A stretch of DNA of 24,029 bases from Clostridiaceae bacterium UBA6110 (GTDB taxonomy: Bacteria > Bacillota > Clostridia > Clostridiales > Clostridiaceae), in NCBI GenBank assembly GCA_002428415.1, contig DIWI01000102.1, positions 189-24,217 on the forward strand. The letters run 5' to 3'. Under the pieces are notes generated by a model. It saw nothing but the letters and a program-made list of their open reading frames with translations. It searched no databases and was not told the DNA's origin. The translations under genes and the position numbers were made by a program. Position 1 is the stretch's first letter, and the number at the start of each line of letters is the position of its first letter. Positions 1 to 7,388 of the stretch are shown one piece after another.

Positions 1-51
1 TTTTACAAACTAAGAAAAATTTGAAGTTTGTAAAAAGTAAGTTTTACAAAA
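1..51. repeat. AT-rich inverted repeats at the left edge (candidate operator)
   Basis: TTTTACAAAC at 1-10 is matched perfectly by its reverse complement GTTTGTAAAA at 26-35, with 15 bases between. A further TTTTACAA at 42-49 pairs with TTGTAAAA at 28-35 across 6 bases. This gives three alternating half-sites in 50 bases. There is no GC-rich stem with a T-tract, so it looks more like a protein binding region than a terminator. It lies 117 bases or more upstream of the DsrE-like gene at 168. The regulator is unknown, and the feature may belong to a gene outside the window. Confidence 0.4.
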
Positions 52-167
52 TGGAAAAGTGTGACATGATTAGATAGAGCAACATCTGAATTTCGAGTTG
101 TTTAGGGAAATCCAGGTATCGAATTTCTATGGAGCGAAGACTATAAAGATAAATACGGAGGAATGAA

Positions 168-488
168 ATGAAGCTTGGAGTAATAATCGAAACAAAAGAA
201 TTTGAAAAGTCATGGAATGCAATGAGGTTTGCGGTGACAGCAAAGAAGACAGGTCACGAGGTGAAGGTGTTCCTTATGGGAGAAGCTGTTGAGATTGAAT
301 TTTTGACACATGAGAAATATGATGTTTCTGCGCAGGTCAAGGCATTTAACGAGCTTGAGGGCGAGATACTTGCCTGTGGGACCTGCCTGAAAGGAAGAGG
401 CATGAATGGGACAGATGTCTGTCCGTTAAGCACCATGATCGACTGCGTTGAGGTGGTTGAATGGGCAGACAAGGTAGTAACATTCTAA
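168..488 (+). CDS. DsrE-family small protein with CxxC
   Basis: A 106-residue soluble protein of the DsrE/DsrF-like fold. It opens with a beta strand (MKLGVIIET), continues with an alternating alpha/beta pattern and a segment reading KVFLMGEAVE, and then has the cysteine-containing turn ACGTCLKGRG with Cys70 and Cys73. Two more cysteines follow at 85 and 93. Proteins of this family are cytoplasmic and some relay sulfur on a conserved cysteine. Whether this one does so is inference. The start is supported by GGAGG at 157-161, six bases before the ATG. No neighbouring sulfur genes are visible, and no clear terminator separates it from the trp leader about 200 bases downstream. The family call is fairly safe; the substrate and partner are unknown. 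Confidence 0.75.
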   Translation: MKLGVIIETKEFEKSWNAMRFAVTAKKTGHEVKVFLMGEAVEIEFLTHEKYDVSAQVKAFNELEGEILACGTCLKGRGMNGTDVCPLSTMIDCVEVVEWADKVVTF

Positions 489-637
489 TCAATAGTCAGG
501 TACTTATTAGGTAGATGGCATATTAATAATGCTGCGAATAATATCAATCATAGGTACTGCTGATTTAGGCAGCATAATGCTGTGTGTTCAGATAATACAA
601 CAATAATTGACGAAATTTCAAAAATTTGAAAATTATA
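489..637. other. AT-rich intergenic stretch without a gene
   Basis: No credible reading frame or ribosome binding site was found. The only structure seen is a short palindromic cluster at 558-582. TGCTG (558-562) can pair with CAGCA (570-574), and CAGCATAATGCTG (570-582) is itself a perfect palindrome around one central base. No T-tract follows, so it is not a convincing terminator for the DsrE-like gene. Confidence 0.5.
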
Positions 638-666
638 TTGACAATATGGGAACATCCTGCAATAAT
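638..666 (+). promoter_or_regulatory. Probable trp operon promoter
   Basis: A perfect -35 box TTGACA at 638-643 is followed after 17 bases by AATAAT at 661-666 as the -10 box (TAATAT at 663-668 is an alternative). Transcription would begin near 673, just before the T-box leader, which fits the expected arrangement. Confidence 0.6.
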
Positions 667-689
667 ATGTGTTAATTCAATATCATAAA

Positions 690-961
690 CCTAAGACGTG
701 GGGATAAAAACAGACCGTGCACTTACAGAGAACCGGGTAAGCTGAGATTCCGGCAGAACGCAGACTGTTAAATGGGCCACCGAGGGCGCAGCGAAAAGAG
801 AGATCCTAGTATCCTGTGACGTAGGGCATACGTAAGTTGCCGGGGATATGTCAGTATCCCTCAAAAGATTGCACAGGCTTATTTCTCATACCTGTGTGAA
901 GCAAGGTGGCACCGTGGGTTACTCCCGCCCTTGACAGTGATTGTCAAGGGCGGGTTTTTTT
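690..961 (+). promoter_or_regulatory. Tryptophan-specific T-box leader
   Basis: A T-box riboswitch controls the trp operon by reading uncharged tRNA-Trp. Stem I carries the typical AGAGA bulge (727-731) and distal loop GCTGAGA (741-747) closed by CCGG/CCGG (733-736 and 750-753). A TGG at 773-775, shortly before the 3' side of stem I (CCGAGG), is the likely Trp specifier codon. Stem III is CACAGG (872-877) with CCTGTG (891-896). The conserved T-box AAGGTGGCACCG is at 903-914. Its bulge TGGC (907-910) would pair with a tRNA acceptor end GCCA, which suits the G discriminator base of bacterial tRNA-Trp. The leader ends in a strong terminator 20 bases before trpE. The T-box identity is near certain; the exact specifier is inferred without computed folding. 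Confidence 0.92.
924..961 (+). terminator. T-box attenuator terminator
   Basis: A perfect 13-bp stem pairs CCCGCCCTTGACA (924-936) with TGTCAAGGGCGGG (942-954) around the loop GTGAT, followed by seven T residues (955-961). It competes with the antiterminator that includes the T-box at 903-914, so trp transcription should stop here when tRNA-Trp is charged. Confidence 0.95.
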
Positions 962-981
962 ATTTATAAAGAGGTGGAAAG

Positions 982-2442
982 ATGTACAGACCGGGAATTG
1001 ATGAAGCTATAAATCTCACAGACGAATACATGAGAATACCAGTGAGCCGTGAGATACTTTCGGACATAAGGACTCCGATGGAGGTCCTGTCGGCTCTCAT
1101 GGCAAAAAGCAGGCACTGCTTCATACTTGAAAGTATGGAGAATCCGGAGAACTGGGGTAGGTACACATTCCTTGGCTTTGATCCTAAGCTTGAGATCTCC
1201 TGCACTGACGGGAACCTTACGGTAACAGGGGAAGACGGATACGAGACATATACCATGGAGCCGGGGAAGCACATAAGGAAAATCCTTTCTGACAATGCAA
1301 GCCCGAGGCTACCGTACCTGCCACCTTTTTCAGGAGGGCTTGTGGGATATTTCTCCTACGACTACCTCAAGTATCAGGAAAGAAGCCTTTTGCTTGATGC
1401 AAGAGATGCGGAAGGTCTTAAGGATGTTGACCTCATGCTTTTTGACAAGGTCATAGCATTCGACAACCTGAGGCAGAAGATTACTGTAATAGTCAGTTTT
1501 GACTCAAGGGATAAGGAAGAAGGTTATGCAGCTGCCTGCAGGGAGATTGAGAATATTGTCGAAATCGTCAGAAACGGGGAGAAGGCTGTCAGGCCAAAGC
1601 TCAAGCTCAAGTCAGATTTTAGCCAGATGCATGACAAGACTGAGTTCTGCAGCATGGTAGAAAAGGCGAGAGGTCATATCAGGGAAGGAGATATTTTCCA
1701 GGTGGTACTTTCAAACAGGATGCATGCTGAGGCTGAAGGAAGCCTCCTCGATACCTACAGGATGCTTCGCACAACCAACCCATCACCATACATGTTCTAT
1801 CTTGGAAGCGACGATATGGAAATTGCGGGAGCATCACCAGAGACACTAGTGACACTGAGAGATGGAGTTCTGAAGACATTCCCTCTGGCAGGCACAAGGC
1901 CAAGGGGGAAGGATGCAGCCGAAGATGAAAGGCTGACAGAGGAGCTGCTCGCTGACAAGAAGGAGCTTTCGGAGCACAACATGCTGGTTGACCTTGGTAG
2001 AAATGACCTTGGAAGGATAAGTGAGTTCGGGACCGTTATGGTTGAGGAATATCTTGAAGTCCTTAAATTCTCGCATGTGATGCATATTGGGTCAACGGTA
2101 ACGGGAAGGATAAGGAAAGAGCTTGGTGCTATGGACGCTATTGAGGCAGTGCTTCCGGCTGGTACGCTGTCAGGAGCACCGAAGATAAGGGCATGCGAGA
2201 TAATTAACGAGCTTGAGGACTGCAAGAGGGGACTATACGGAGGAGCAATAGGCTACCTTGATTTCAGCGGGAACATGGATACCTGCATAGCCATAAGGAC
2301 CGCATTCAAGAAGAATGGAAAAGTGTTTGTAAGGTCTGGGGCAGGAATCGTCGCAGACAGCGTTCCTGAATCGGAATTCATAGAATGCGCGAACAAGGCG
2401 AGGGCAGTGATTGAAGCCATCAAAGGCTCACAGGAGGTTTGA
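982..2442 (+). CDS. trpE: Anthranilate synthase component I
   Basis: TrpE makes anthranilate from chorismate using ammonia supplied by TrpG, the first committed step of tryptophan synthesis in the cytoplasm. The 486-residue length is normal. The N-terminal part (about residues 15-160) has the CFILESME segment with the LES element that forms the tryptophan feedback pocket, then the GRYTFLGFDP motif. The chorismate-binding catalytic domain occupies about residues 215-480, with visible motifs FQVVLSNR, GASPETLV, TFPLAGTRPRG, SGAPKIRA, GAIGYLDFSG and VRSGAGIVADS. The start is fixed by GAGGTGG at 971-977. It is the first gene after the T-box and ends one base before the trpG start. Feedback inhibition by tryptophan is expected from the family; it was not tested here. 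Confidence 0.98.
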   Translation: MYRPGIDEAINLTDEYMRIPVSREILSDIRTPMEVLSALMAKSRHCFILESMENPENWGRYTFLGFDPKLEISCTDGNLTVTGEDGYETYTMEPGKHIRKILSDNASPRLPYLPPFSGGLVGYFSYDYLKYQERSLLLDARDAEGLKDVDLMLFDKVIAFDNLRQKITVIVSFDSRDKEEGYAAACREIENIVEIVRNGEKAVRPKLKLKSDFSQMHDKTEFCSMVEKARGHIREGDIFQVVLSNRMHAEAEGSLLDTYRMLRTTNPSPYMFYLGSDDMEIAGASPETLVTLRDGVLKTFPLAGTRPRGKDAAEDERLTEELLADKKELSEHNMLVDLGRNDLGRISEFGTVMVEEYLEVLKFSHVMHIGSTVTGRIRKELGAMDAIEAVLPAGTLSGAPKIRACEIINELEDCKRGLYGGAIGYLDFSGNMDTCIAIRTAFKKNGKVFVRSGAGIVADSVPESEFIECANKARAVIEAIKGSQEV

Positions 2443-2443
2443 A

Positions 2444-3019
2444 ATGATACTTCTTATTGACAACTATGACAGCTTTTCATACAACCTGTTCCAGCTTATA
2501 GGTTCAATCGACCAAGATGTAATGGTTGTGAGAAATGATGCGGTGACTGTGATGGAAATCGAAAGCATGAATCCAAAGGCGATCATAATATCACCGGGGC
2601 CGGGAAAACCGTCAGATGCCGGGATATGCATCGAAGTGGTCAGGCATTTTGCAGGCAGGATACCTATACTTGGAGTGTGCCTCGGGCATCAGGCAATATG
2701 CGAAGCATTCGGGGCCACCGTATCCTATGCCAGGGAGCTCATGCACGGTAAGCAGTCAGAAATTACTGTGGATAATACCTGCAGCCTCTTCAAGGGACTG
2801 CCTGGAAAGATAGAGGCAGCGAGGTACCATTCACTGGCAGCATTGAGAGATACAATTCCGGATGTGCTTGTAGTTACTGCAAGGACAGAGGATGGGGAGA
2901 TCATGGCTGTGAGACACAGGGACTACGACATATACGGGGTACAGTTCCATCCCGAATCGATACTTACTCCCATGGGGAGGACCATACTCCTGAATTTTCT
3001 TGGAGGGACAAACAAATGA
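2444..3019 (+). CDS. trpG: Anthranilate synthase glutamine amidotransferase component
   Basis: A class I glutamine amidotransferase of 191 residues that releases ammonia from glutamine and passes it to TrpE. The N-terminus MILLIDNYDSFSYN is the classical TrpG/PabA opening. The nucleophile is Cys79 in GVCLGHQ, and the other triad members are His169 and Glu171 in QFHPES. The ATG at 2444 is preferred over an in-frame TTG at 2411 because CAGGAGG lies just upstream at 2431-2437 and because the longer form would overlap the end of trpE with unrelated residues. It is unfused, unlike the TrpG-TrpD fusions of some enterics. It could also serve PabB if folate genes elsewhere lack their own amidotransferase; that is speculation. 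Confidence 0.97.
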   Translation: MILLIDNYDSFSYNLFQLIGSIDQDVMVVRNDAVTVMEIESMNPKAIIISPGPGKPSDAGICIEVVRHFAGRIPILGVCLGHQAICEAFGATVSYARELMHGKQSEITVDNTCSLFKGLPGKIEAARYHSLAALRDTIPDVLVVTARTEDGEIMAVRHRDYDIYGVQFHPESILTPMGRTILLNFLGGTNK

Positions 3020-4029
3020 TAAAAGAAGCCATAGGACTTTTAATGGATGGGAAGGACCTGGATGACAATATAGCCAGGTCAGCAATGGAAGAGATAATGG
3101 ATGGAGTTGCGACACCGTCGCAGATTGGAAGCTTCCTTACTGCCATTAGGCTGAAGGGGGAAAGCATAGACGAGATAACAGCATTTGCCGAGGTCATGAG
3201 GGAAAAGGCACTGAAGGTCAGATCTGACCTGGCTGCAATGGATATCGTGGGTACCGGAGGAGACCTAGCAGGTACGTTCAACATATCAACTACTACAGCA
3301 TTTGTGGTGGCAGCAGCAGGTGTAAGGGTCGCAAAACACGGGAACAGGGGAGTTTCAAGCAAGAGCGGTGCTGCAGATGTGCTTGAATGCCTCGGAGTCA
3401 ACATTGCAACAGAAGCCGAAAGAGCAGCGGAAATACTTGAAGAGCATGGCATATGCTTCATGTTCGCGCCAAGCTACCATGCATCGATGAAGCATGCCGC
3501 ACCTGTAAGAAGAGAGCTTGGTATAAGGACTGTGTTCAACATATTAGGACCTCTTGCTAACCCTGCAGGAGCAAAGCTTCAGCTTATGGGCGTGTATCAC
3601 GAGGATCTGGTTGAGCCTCTGGCGAAGGTTCTTTCTAACCTTGGAGTTGAAAGGGGAATGGTCATCTGCGGCGGAGACGGTCTTGATGAGGCGACACTTA
3701 CAACAACTACAAAATTTTGTGAGATAAGAGACGGGAAGCTGACGTCAGGCACGATTTACCCACGCGAACTTGGCCTAAAGCTATGCATGCCTGAGGACCT
3801 TGTCGGAGGAAGTCCTGAAGAGAATGCTGTGATAACTGAAAGAATACTCGGAGGGCTTGAAAGAGGTCCGAAAAGGGACGTAGTGCTTCTCAATGCTGCA
3901 CTTTGCTTATATATTGCGGGAACTTCAGACACAGTCAGAGAAGGCATACTCATAGCTGCGGATACCATAGACAGCGGAGCGGCTCTGGCAAAGCTGAAGG
4001 CTCTGATATCAGCATCACAGGAGGCGTAG
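3016..4029 (+). CDS. trpD: Anthranilate phosphoribosyltransferase
   Basis: TrpD joins anthranilate to phosphoribosyl pyrophosphate, giving N-phosphoribosyl-anthranilate. The 337-residue length is typical. The small helical N-terminal domain (about 1-70) precedes the PRPP-binding glycine motif GTGGD at residues 79-83, followed by NIST, KHGNRGVSSKSGAADVLE and the FNILGPLANP segment. The start overlaps the trpG stop in ATGA (3016-3019), a sign of translational coupling, with GGAGGG upstream at about 3002-3007. No frameshift or missing motif was seen. Confidence 0.97.
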   Translation: MIKEAIGLLMDGKDLDDNIARSAMEEIMDGVATPSQIGSFLTAIRLKGESIDEITAFAEVMREKALKVRSDLAAMDIVGTGGDLAGTFNISTTTAFVVAAAGVRVAKHGNRGVSSKSGAADVLECLGVNIATEAERAAEILEEHGICFMFAPSYHASMKHAAPVRRELGIRTVFNILGPLANPAGAKLQLMGVYHEDLVEPLAKVLSNLGVERGMVICGGDGLDEATLTTTTKFCEIRDGKLTSGTIYPRELGLKLCMPEDLVGGSPEENAVITERILGGLERGPKRDVVLLNAALCLYIAGTSDTVREGILIAADTIDSGAALAKLKALISASQEA

Positions 4030-4031
4030 GC

Positions 4032-4817
4032 ATGATACTCCAGAAGATAGCGGAGAGAACTGTAGAGAGGGTTAATGGGCTGATGAGGGTCAAGCCACTT
4101 GAAGTAGTGATGAAAGAGGCGATGGACATGGATCCGGATACTGGGTTTCCATTTGAAGCTTCTCTCAAGGCACCGGGTATGTCCTTCATCTGTGAAGTGA
4201 AGAAGGCATCACCATCAAAGGGAATAATCTCCCATGATTTTGACCATATTTCGATAGCGATTGAATACGAAAAGGCAGGAGCCTCAGCAATATCTGTGCT
4301 CACAGAGCCCTATTGGTTCATGGGAAGCGATGAGTATCTGAAGGACATCTCAAATAGCGTCAGCATACCGGTCCTCAGGAAAGATTTCACAGTCAGCAGC
4401 TACCAGATATATGAGGCAAAGGTGCTTGGAGCCTCTGCTGTGCTTCTTATTTGTTCTCTGCTTGGCGACGAAACCCTTTCAGAATATATTATGATCGCTC
4501 ACTCGCTGGGACTATCAGCCCTGGTGGAGGCGCATGATGAAGGTGAGGTGCTTTCGGCACTGAAGGCCGGGGCAAGGGTAATCGGAGTGAACAACAGGGA
4601 CCTGCGGACCTTTGAGGTGGATATTGAGACGAGCATCAGGCTAAGGAAGCTTGTCCCTGAGAATGTCATATTCGTATCGGAGAGCGGCATCAGGATAAGG
4701 GAAGACATAGCAAGGCTCGAGGCTATAGGAACGGATGCTGTCCTTATCGGGGAGACTCTCATGAGGAGTCCGGACAAGAAGGAAGAGCTCAGGAAGCTTA
4801 AGGGGATGAAAATATGA
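4032..4817 (+). CDS. trpC: Indole-3-glycerol-phosphate synthase
   Basis: TrpC closes the indole ring of carboxyphenylamino-deoxyribulose phosphate, releasing CO2 and water. It is a 261-residue TIM barrel and is not fused to TrpF. Motifs include ICEVKKASPSKG with the catalytic lysines, SVLTEPYWFMGS, VLRKDFTVSSYQIYEA, LVEAHDEGE, IGVNNRDLRTFEVD and VSESGI. The ATG at 4032, two bases after the trpD stop, is chosen. The frame stays open upstream to 3903, but that extension overlaps trpD and encodes no recognisable family residues. The ribosome site is probably the CAGGAGGCG inside the last codons of trpD (about 4019-4027). Confidence 0.96.
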   Translation: MILQKIAERTVERVNGLMRVKPLEVVMKEAMDMDPDTGFPFEASLKAPGMSFICEVKKASPSKGIISHDFDHISIAIEYEKAGASAISVLTEPYWFMGSDEYLKDISNSVSIPVLRKDFTVSSYQIYEAKVLGASAVLLICSLLGDETLSEYIMIAHSLGLSALVEAHDEGEVLSALKAGARVIGVNNRDLRTFEVDIETSIRLRKLVPENVIFVSESGIRIREDIARLEAIGTDAVLIGETLMRSPDKKEELRKLKGMKI

Positions 4818-5410
4818 CAAGGCTAAAGATATGCGGCCTGTTCAGGAAAGCAGATATTTCATATGCCAATGCTGTAAGGCCGGATTACGTGGGATTTGTG
4901 TTCGCGCCAAGCAAAAGGCAGGTAACGCGTGAGAAGGCAGCTGAACTCAGGAAGCTTCTCGATCCTTCAATACCCACCGCAGGTGTGTTTGTTGACGAGG
5001 AGACAAGCAGAATACTTGAGCTACTGTCTGACGGGATAATATCGATAGTTCAGCTCCATGGTCACGAGGATGAAGAATACATAGCAGATCTCAAGGAAAA
5101 GACAAAAGCGCTGATTATAAAGGCTGTAAAGCCTGAAAATAGAGATGATGTCAGGAATGCCGAAAAGAGCAGTGCAGATTTTCTTCTCTTTGACAGCGGG
5201 GCAGGAACAGGAAGGGTATTCGACTGGAGCCTTCTCGAAGGCGTCCAGAGGGATTATTTTCTTGCAGGAGGGCTTAACAAGGATAATGTGGAGGAAGCAA
5301 TAAATGTGCTTCATCCGTTTGCTGTGGACCTTTCAAGCGGAGTTGAGACCGACGGGTTCAAGGACCTGGAGAAGATGAAGGAAATCAGGAGGCTGGTCAA
5401 AAATGGGTAA
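4814..5410 (+). CDS. trpF: Phosphoribosylanthranilate isomerase
   Basis: TrpF performs the Amadori rearrangement of phosphoribosyl-anthranilate to carboxyphenylamino-deoxyribulose phosphate. The protein is a 198-residue TIM barrel. It begins LKICGLFRKADI, with the catalytic cysteine in KICG, and continues with YVGFVFAPSKRQV, the aspartate region LLFDSGAGTG followed by FDW, FLAGGLNKDNV and VDLSSGVET. The start lies in ATGA overlapping the trpC stop by four bases. The frame ends eight bases inside trpB. In pathway order TrpF acts before TrpC, although the gene follows it. Confidence 0.96.
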   Translation: MTRLKICGLFRKADISYANAVRPDYVGFVFAPSKRQVTREKAAELRKLLDPSIPTAGVFVDEETSRILELLSDGIISIVQLHGHEDEEYIADLKEKTKALIIKAVKPENRDDVRNAEKSSADFLLFDSGAGTGRVFDWSLLEGVQRDYFLAGGLNKDNVEEAINVLHPFAVDLSSGVETDGFKDLEKMKEIRRLVKNG

Positions 5411-6587
5411 TGGAAGATTTGGCATTCACGGAGGGCAGTATGTGCCCGAGACTCTGATGAATGAGATAATAGAGCTGGAAAAGGCTTATAAGGAAGCCAT
5501 GGAGGACCCGGAGTTCGTAAGGGAGCTGGATGCCCTCCTCAAGGATTACGCCGGCCGGCCGTCTCTTCTTTATTTCGCTGAAAGGATGACTGAAGACCTT
5601 GGTGGAGCGAAGATATACCTAAAGAGAGAAGACCTTAACCATACTGGCTCACACAAGATAAACAATGTGCTGGGACAGGTGCTTCTTGCAAAGAGGATGG
5701 GAAAGACCAGAGTCATTGCGGAGACCGGCGCAGGGCAGCACGGAGTCGCTACGGCTACTGCTGCGGCACTGCTTGGGATGGAATGCGAGATATTCATGGG
5801 CAAGGAGGATACAGAGAGGCAGGCACTCAACGTATACAGGATGAAGCTCCTTGGAGCGAAGGTCCATGAAGTTACCAGCGGAACCATGACGCTGAAGGAT
5901 GCAGTCAACGAGACTATGAGGGAATGGACAAGAAGGGTTCATGATACCCACTATGTCATAGGCTCCGTCATGGGCCCACATCCTTTTCCGACAATGGTAG
6001 GCGATTTCCAGAGCATAATCAGCAGGGAGGCCAGGGAGCAGATACTTTCCGTGGAGGGAAGGCTTCCGGATACAGTAGTGGCATGTGTAGGAGGCGGAAG
6101 CAATGCCATGGGAATGTTCCGGAATTTTCTTGGGGATGAAAGTGTTGAGCTCGTTGGCTGCGAAGCGGCCGGCAGAGGCATCTCCAGCGGCATGCACGCT
6201 GCCACACTCTCGACAGGCACTGTAGGCATATTCCATGGCATGAAGTCATATTTCTGCCAGGATGACGAAGGGCAGATCGCCCCAGTCTATTCCATATCGG
6301 CTGGACTTGACTATCCAGGTATTGGACCTGAGCACGCTGACCTGTTTGACAGGGGAAGGGCAAAGTATGTGCCCGTTACCGATGACGAGGCAGTGGAAGC
6401 ATTCGAGTATCTGGCCAGGACCGAAGGGATAATATGCGCCATCGAGAGCGCCCATGCGGTTGCATATGCTATGAAGACAGCACCCGAAATGAAAAAGGAT
6501 TCGATAATGATCATCTGCCTTTCGGGAAGAGGGGACAAGGATGTGGCGGCTATAGCAAGATACAAGGGGGTGGACCTGAATGAGTAG
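5403..6587 (+). CDS. trpB: Tryptophan synthase beta chain
   Basis: TrpB is the PLP enzyme that condenses indole with serine to give tryptophan, working as an alpha2-beta2 complex with TrpA. The 394-residue length and the sequence FGGQYVPE-like opening (FGIHGGQYVPETLM) match the TrpB1 class. The PLP lysine is Lys85 in NHTGSHKINN, the catalytic glutamate is in AETGAGQHG, and the PLP phosphate loop is GGGSNAMG. The C-terminal SGRGDKD motif is present. The start overlaps trpF by eight bases, and the stop lies eight bases inside trpA. Both junctions suggest coupled translation. Confidence 0.98.
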   Translation: MGNGRFGIHGGQYVPETLMNEIIELEKAYKEAMEDPEFVRELDALLKDYAGRPSLLYFAERMTEDLGGAKIYLKREDLNHTGSHKINNVLGQVLLAKRMGKTRVIAETGAGQHGVATATAAALLGMECEIFMGKEDTERQALNVYRMKLLGAKVHEVTSGTMTLKDAVNETMREWTRRVHDTHYVIGSVMGPHPFPTMVGDFQSIISREAREQILSVEGRLPDTVVACVGGGSNAMGMFRNFLGDESVELVGCEAAGRGISSGMHAATLSTGTVGIFHGMKSYFCQDDEGQIAPVYSISAGLDYPGIGPEHADLFDRGRAKYVPVTDDEAVEAFEYLARTEGIICAIESAHAVAYAMKTAPEMKKDSIMIICLSGRGDKDVAAIARYKGVDLNE

Positions 6588-7350
6588 GATAGGGAAGGCG
6601 TTTGAAAACGGTAAGGCGTTCATCGGCTTTCTGACAGCAGGTGACCCCAGCATCGAAAAAAGCCTGGAATTCATATTGGAAATGGAAAGGGCGGGGGCTG
6701 ACCTTGTGGAGATAGGCATCCCGTTCTCAGATCCCATGGCTGAGGGTCCGGTGATCCAGGAGGCTAACATAAGGGCACTTGCATCCGGAACGGACCTTAG
6801 CAAGGTGTTCCATCTGGTAGAGGAAGTTAGGAAGGTATCAGAGATACCGCTGGTTTTTCTTACATACATGAATCCGGTATTCAAGACTGGCATCAGTGAG
6901 TTTTTTGGAAGGTGCAGAAAAACAGGGATTGACGGCATAATAATCCCTGACCTGCCCTTCGAGGAAAAGGGAGAGGTTGCAGCTGCTGCAAAGGAAAACG
7001 GTATAGATGTTATTTCACTTGTAGCCCCTACGTCGGAGAACAGGATAAGGATGATAGCCGAGGCTTCTTCAGGGTTCCTGTATATAGTCTCCTCAATGGG
7101 GGTCACTGGGGTAAGGAGCGAAATAAAGACGGATATAACATCAATTGTGAAGGCTGCAAGGGAAGCAACAGACACGAAGATTGCTGTAGGCTTTGGCATA
7201 AGCAGTCCCGAGCAGGCCAAGGATATTGCAAAAACAGCAGATGGAGTGATAGTAGGAAGCGCCATAGTCAGGATAATCGGCGAATATGGAAATGAAGCAG
7301 GTCCAAAGATCTTCGAATATGTAAGGTCCATGAAGGAAGCAATAAGCTGA
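6580..7350 (+). CDS. trpA: Tryptophan synthase alpha chain
   Basis: TrpA cleaves indole-3-glycerol phosphate to indole and glyceraldehyde-3-phosphate, channelling indole to TrpB. It is a 256-residue TIM barrel of normal length. The signature EIGIPFSDPMAEGP contains catalytic Glu44 (Glu49 in E. coli). The second acidic residue, Asp60 in E. coli, is Glu55 here, a substitution the family signature allows. Other motifs are FLTYMNPV, GIIIPDLPFEE, LVAPTSE and VGFGISSPEQA. The start overlaps trpB by eight bases, with an AAGGGGGTGG stretch just before it. It is the last biosynthetic gene of the operon. Confidence 0.97.
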   Translation: MSRIGKAFENGKAFIGFLTAGDPSIEKSLEFILEMERAGADLVEIGIPFSDPMAEGPVIQEANIRALASGTDLSKVFHLVEEVRKVSEIPLVFLTYMNPVFKTGISEFFGRCRKTGIDGIIIPDLPFEEKGEVAAAAKENGIDVISLVAPTSENRIRMIAEASSGFLYIVSSMGVTGVRSEIKTDITSIVKAAREATDTKIAVGFGISSPEQAKDIAKTADGVIVGSAIVRIIGEYGNEAGPKIFEYVRSMKEAIS

Positions 7351-7388
7351 AGAGGCCAATTCAGGCTGAAGGGAATGGGTGAGGCTTG

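Noticed and set aside
1..35. BirA (biotin) operator
   Set aside because: The spacer length is similar, but the half-sites TTTTACAAAC/GTTTGTAAAA do not have the TTGTTAAC/GTTAACAA order of BirA sites.
163..171. Two-codon frame ATG AAA TGA overlapping the start of the DsrE-like gene
   Set aside because: It could in principle act as a minimal upstream frame, but such overlaps arise easily by chance, and the ribosome site fits ATG 168 better.
1797..2225. 142-codon minus-strand frame inside trpE, rich in Ser
   Set aside because: The serine-rich, low-complexity composition is typical of antisense shadows, and trpE fully explains the region.
2411..2443. Longer TrpG form starting at TTG 2411
   Set aside because: The extra residues are the trpE 3' end in another frame. 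CAGGAGG at 2431-2437 and the family N-terminus place the start at 2444.
3903..4031. Longer TrpC form starting at 3903
   Set aside because: The added 43 residues overlap trpD and have no resemblance to the TrpC N-terminus; ATG 4032 has suitable context.
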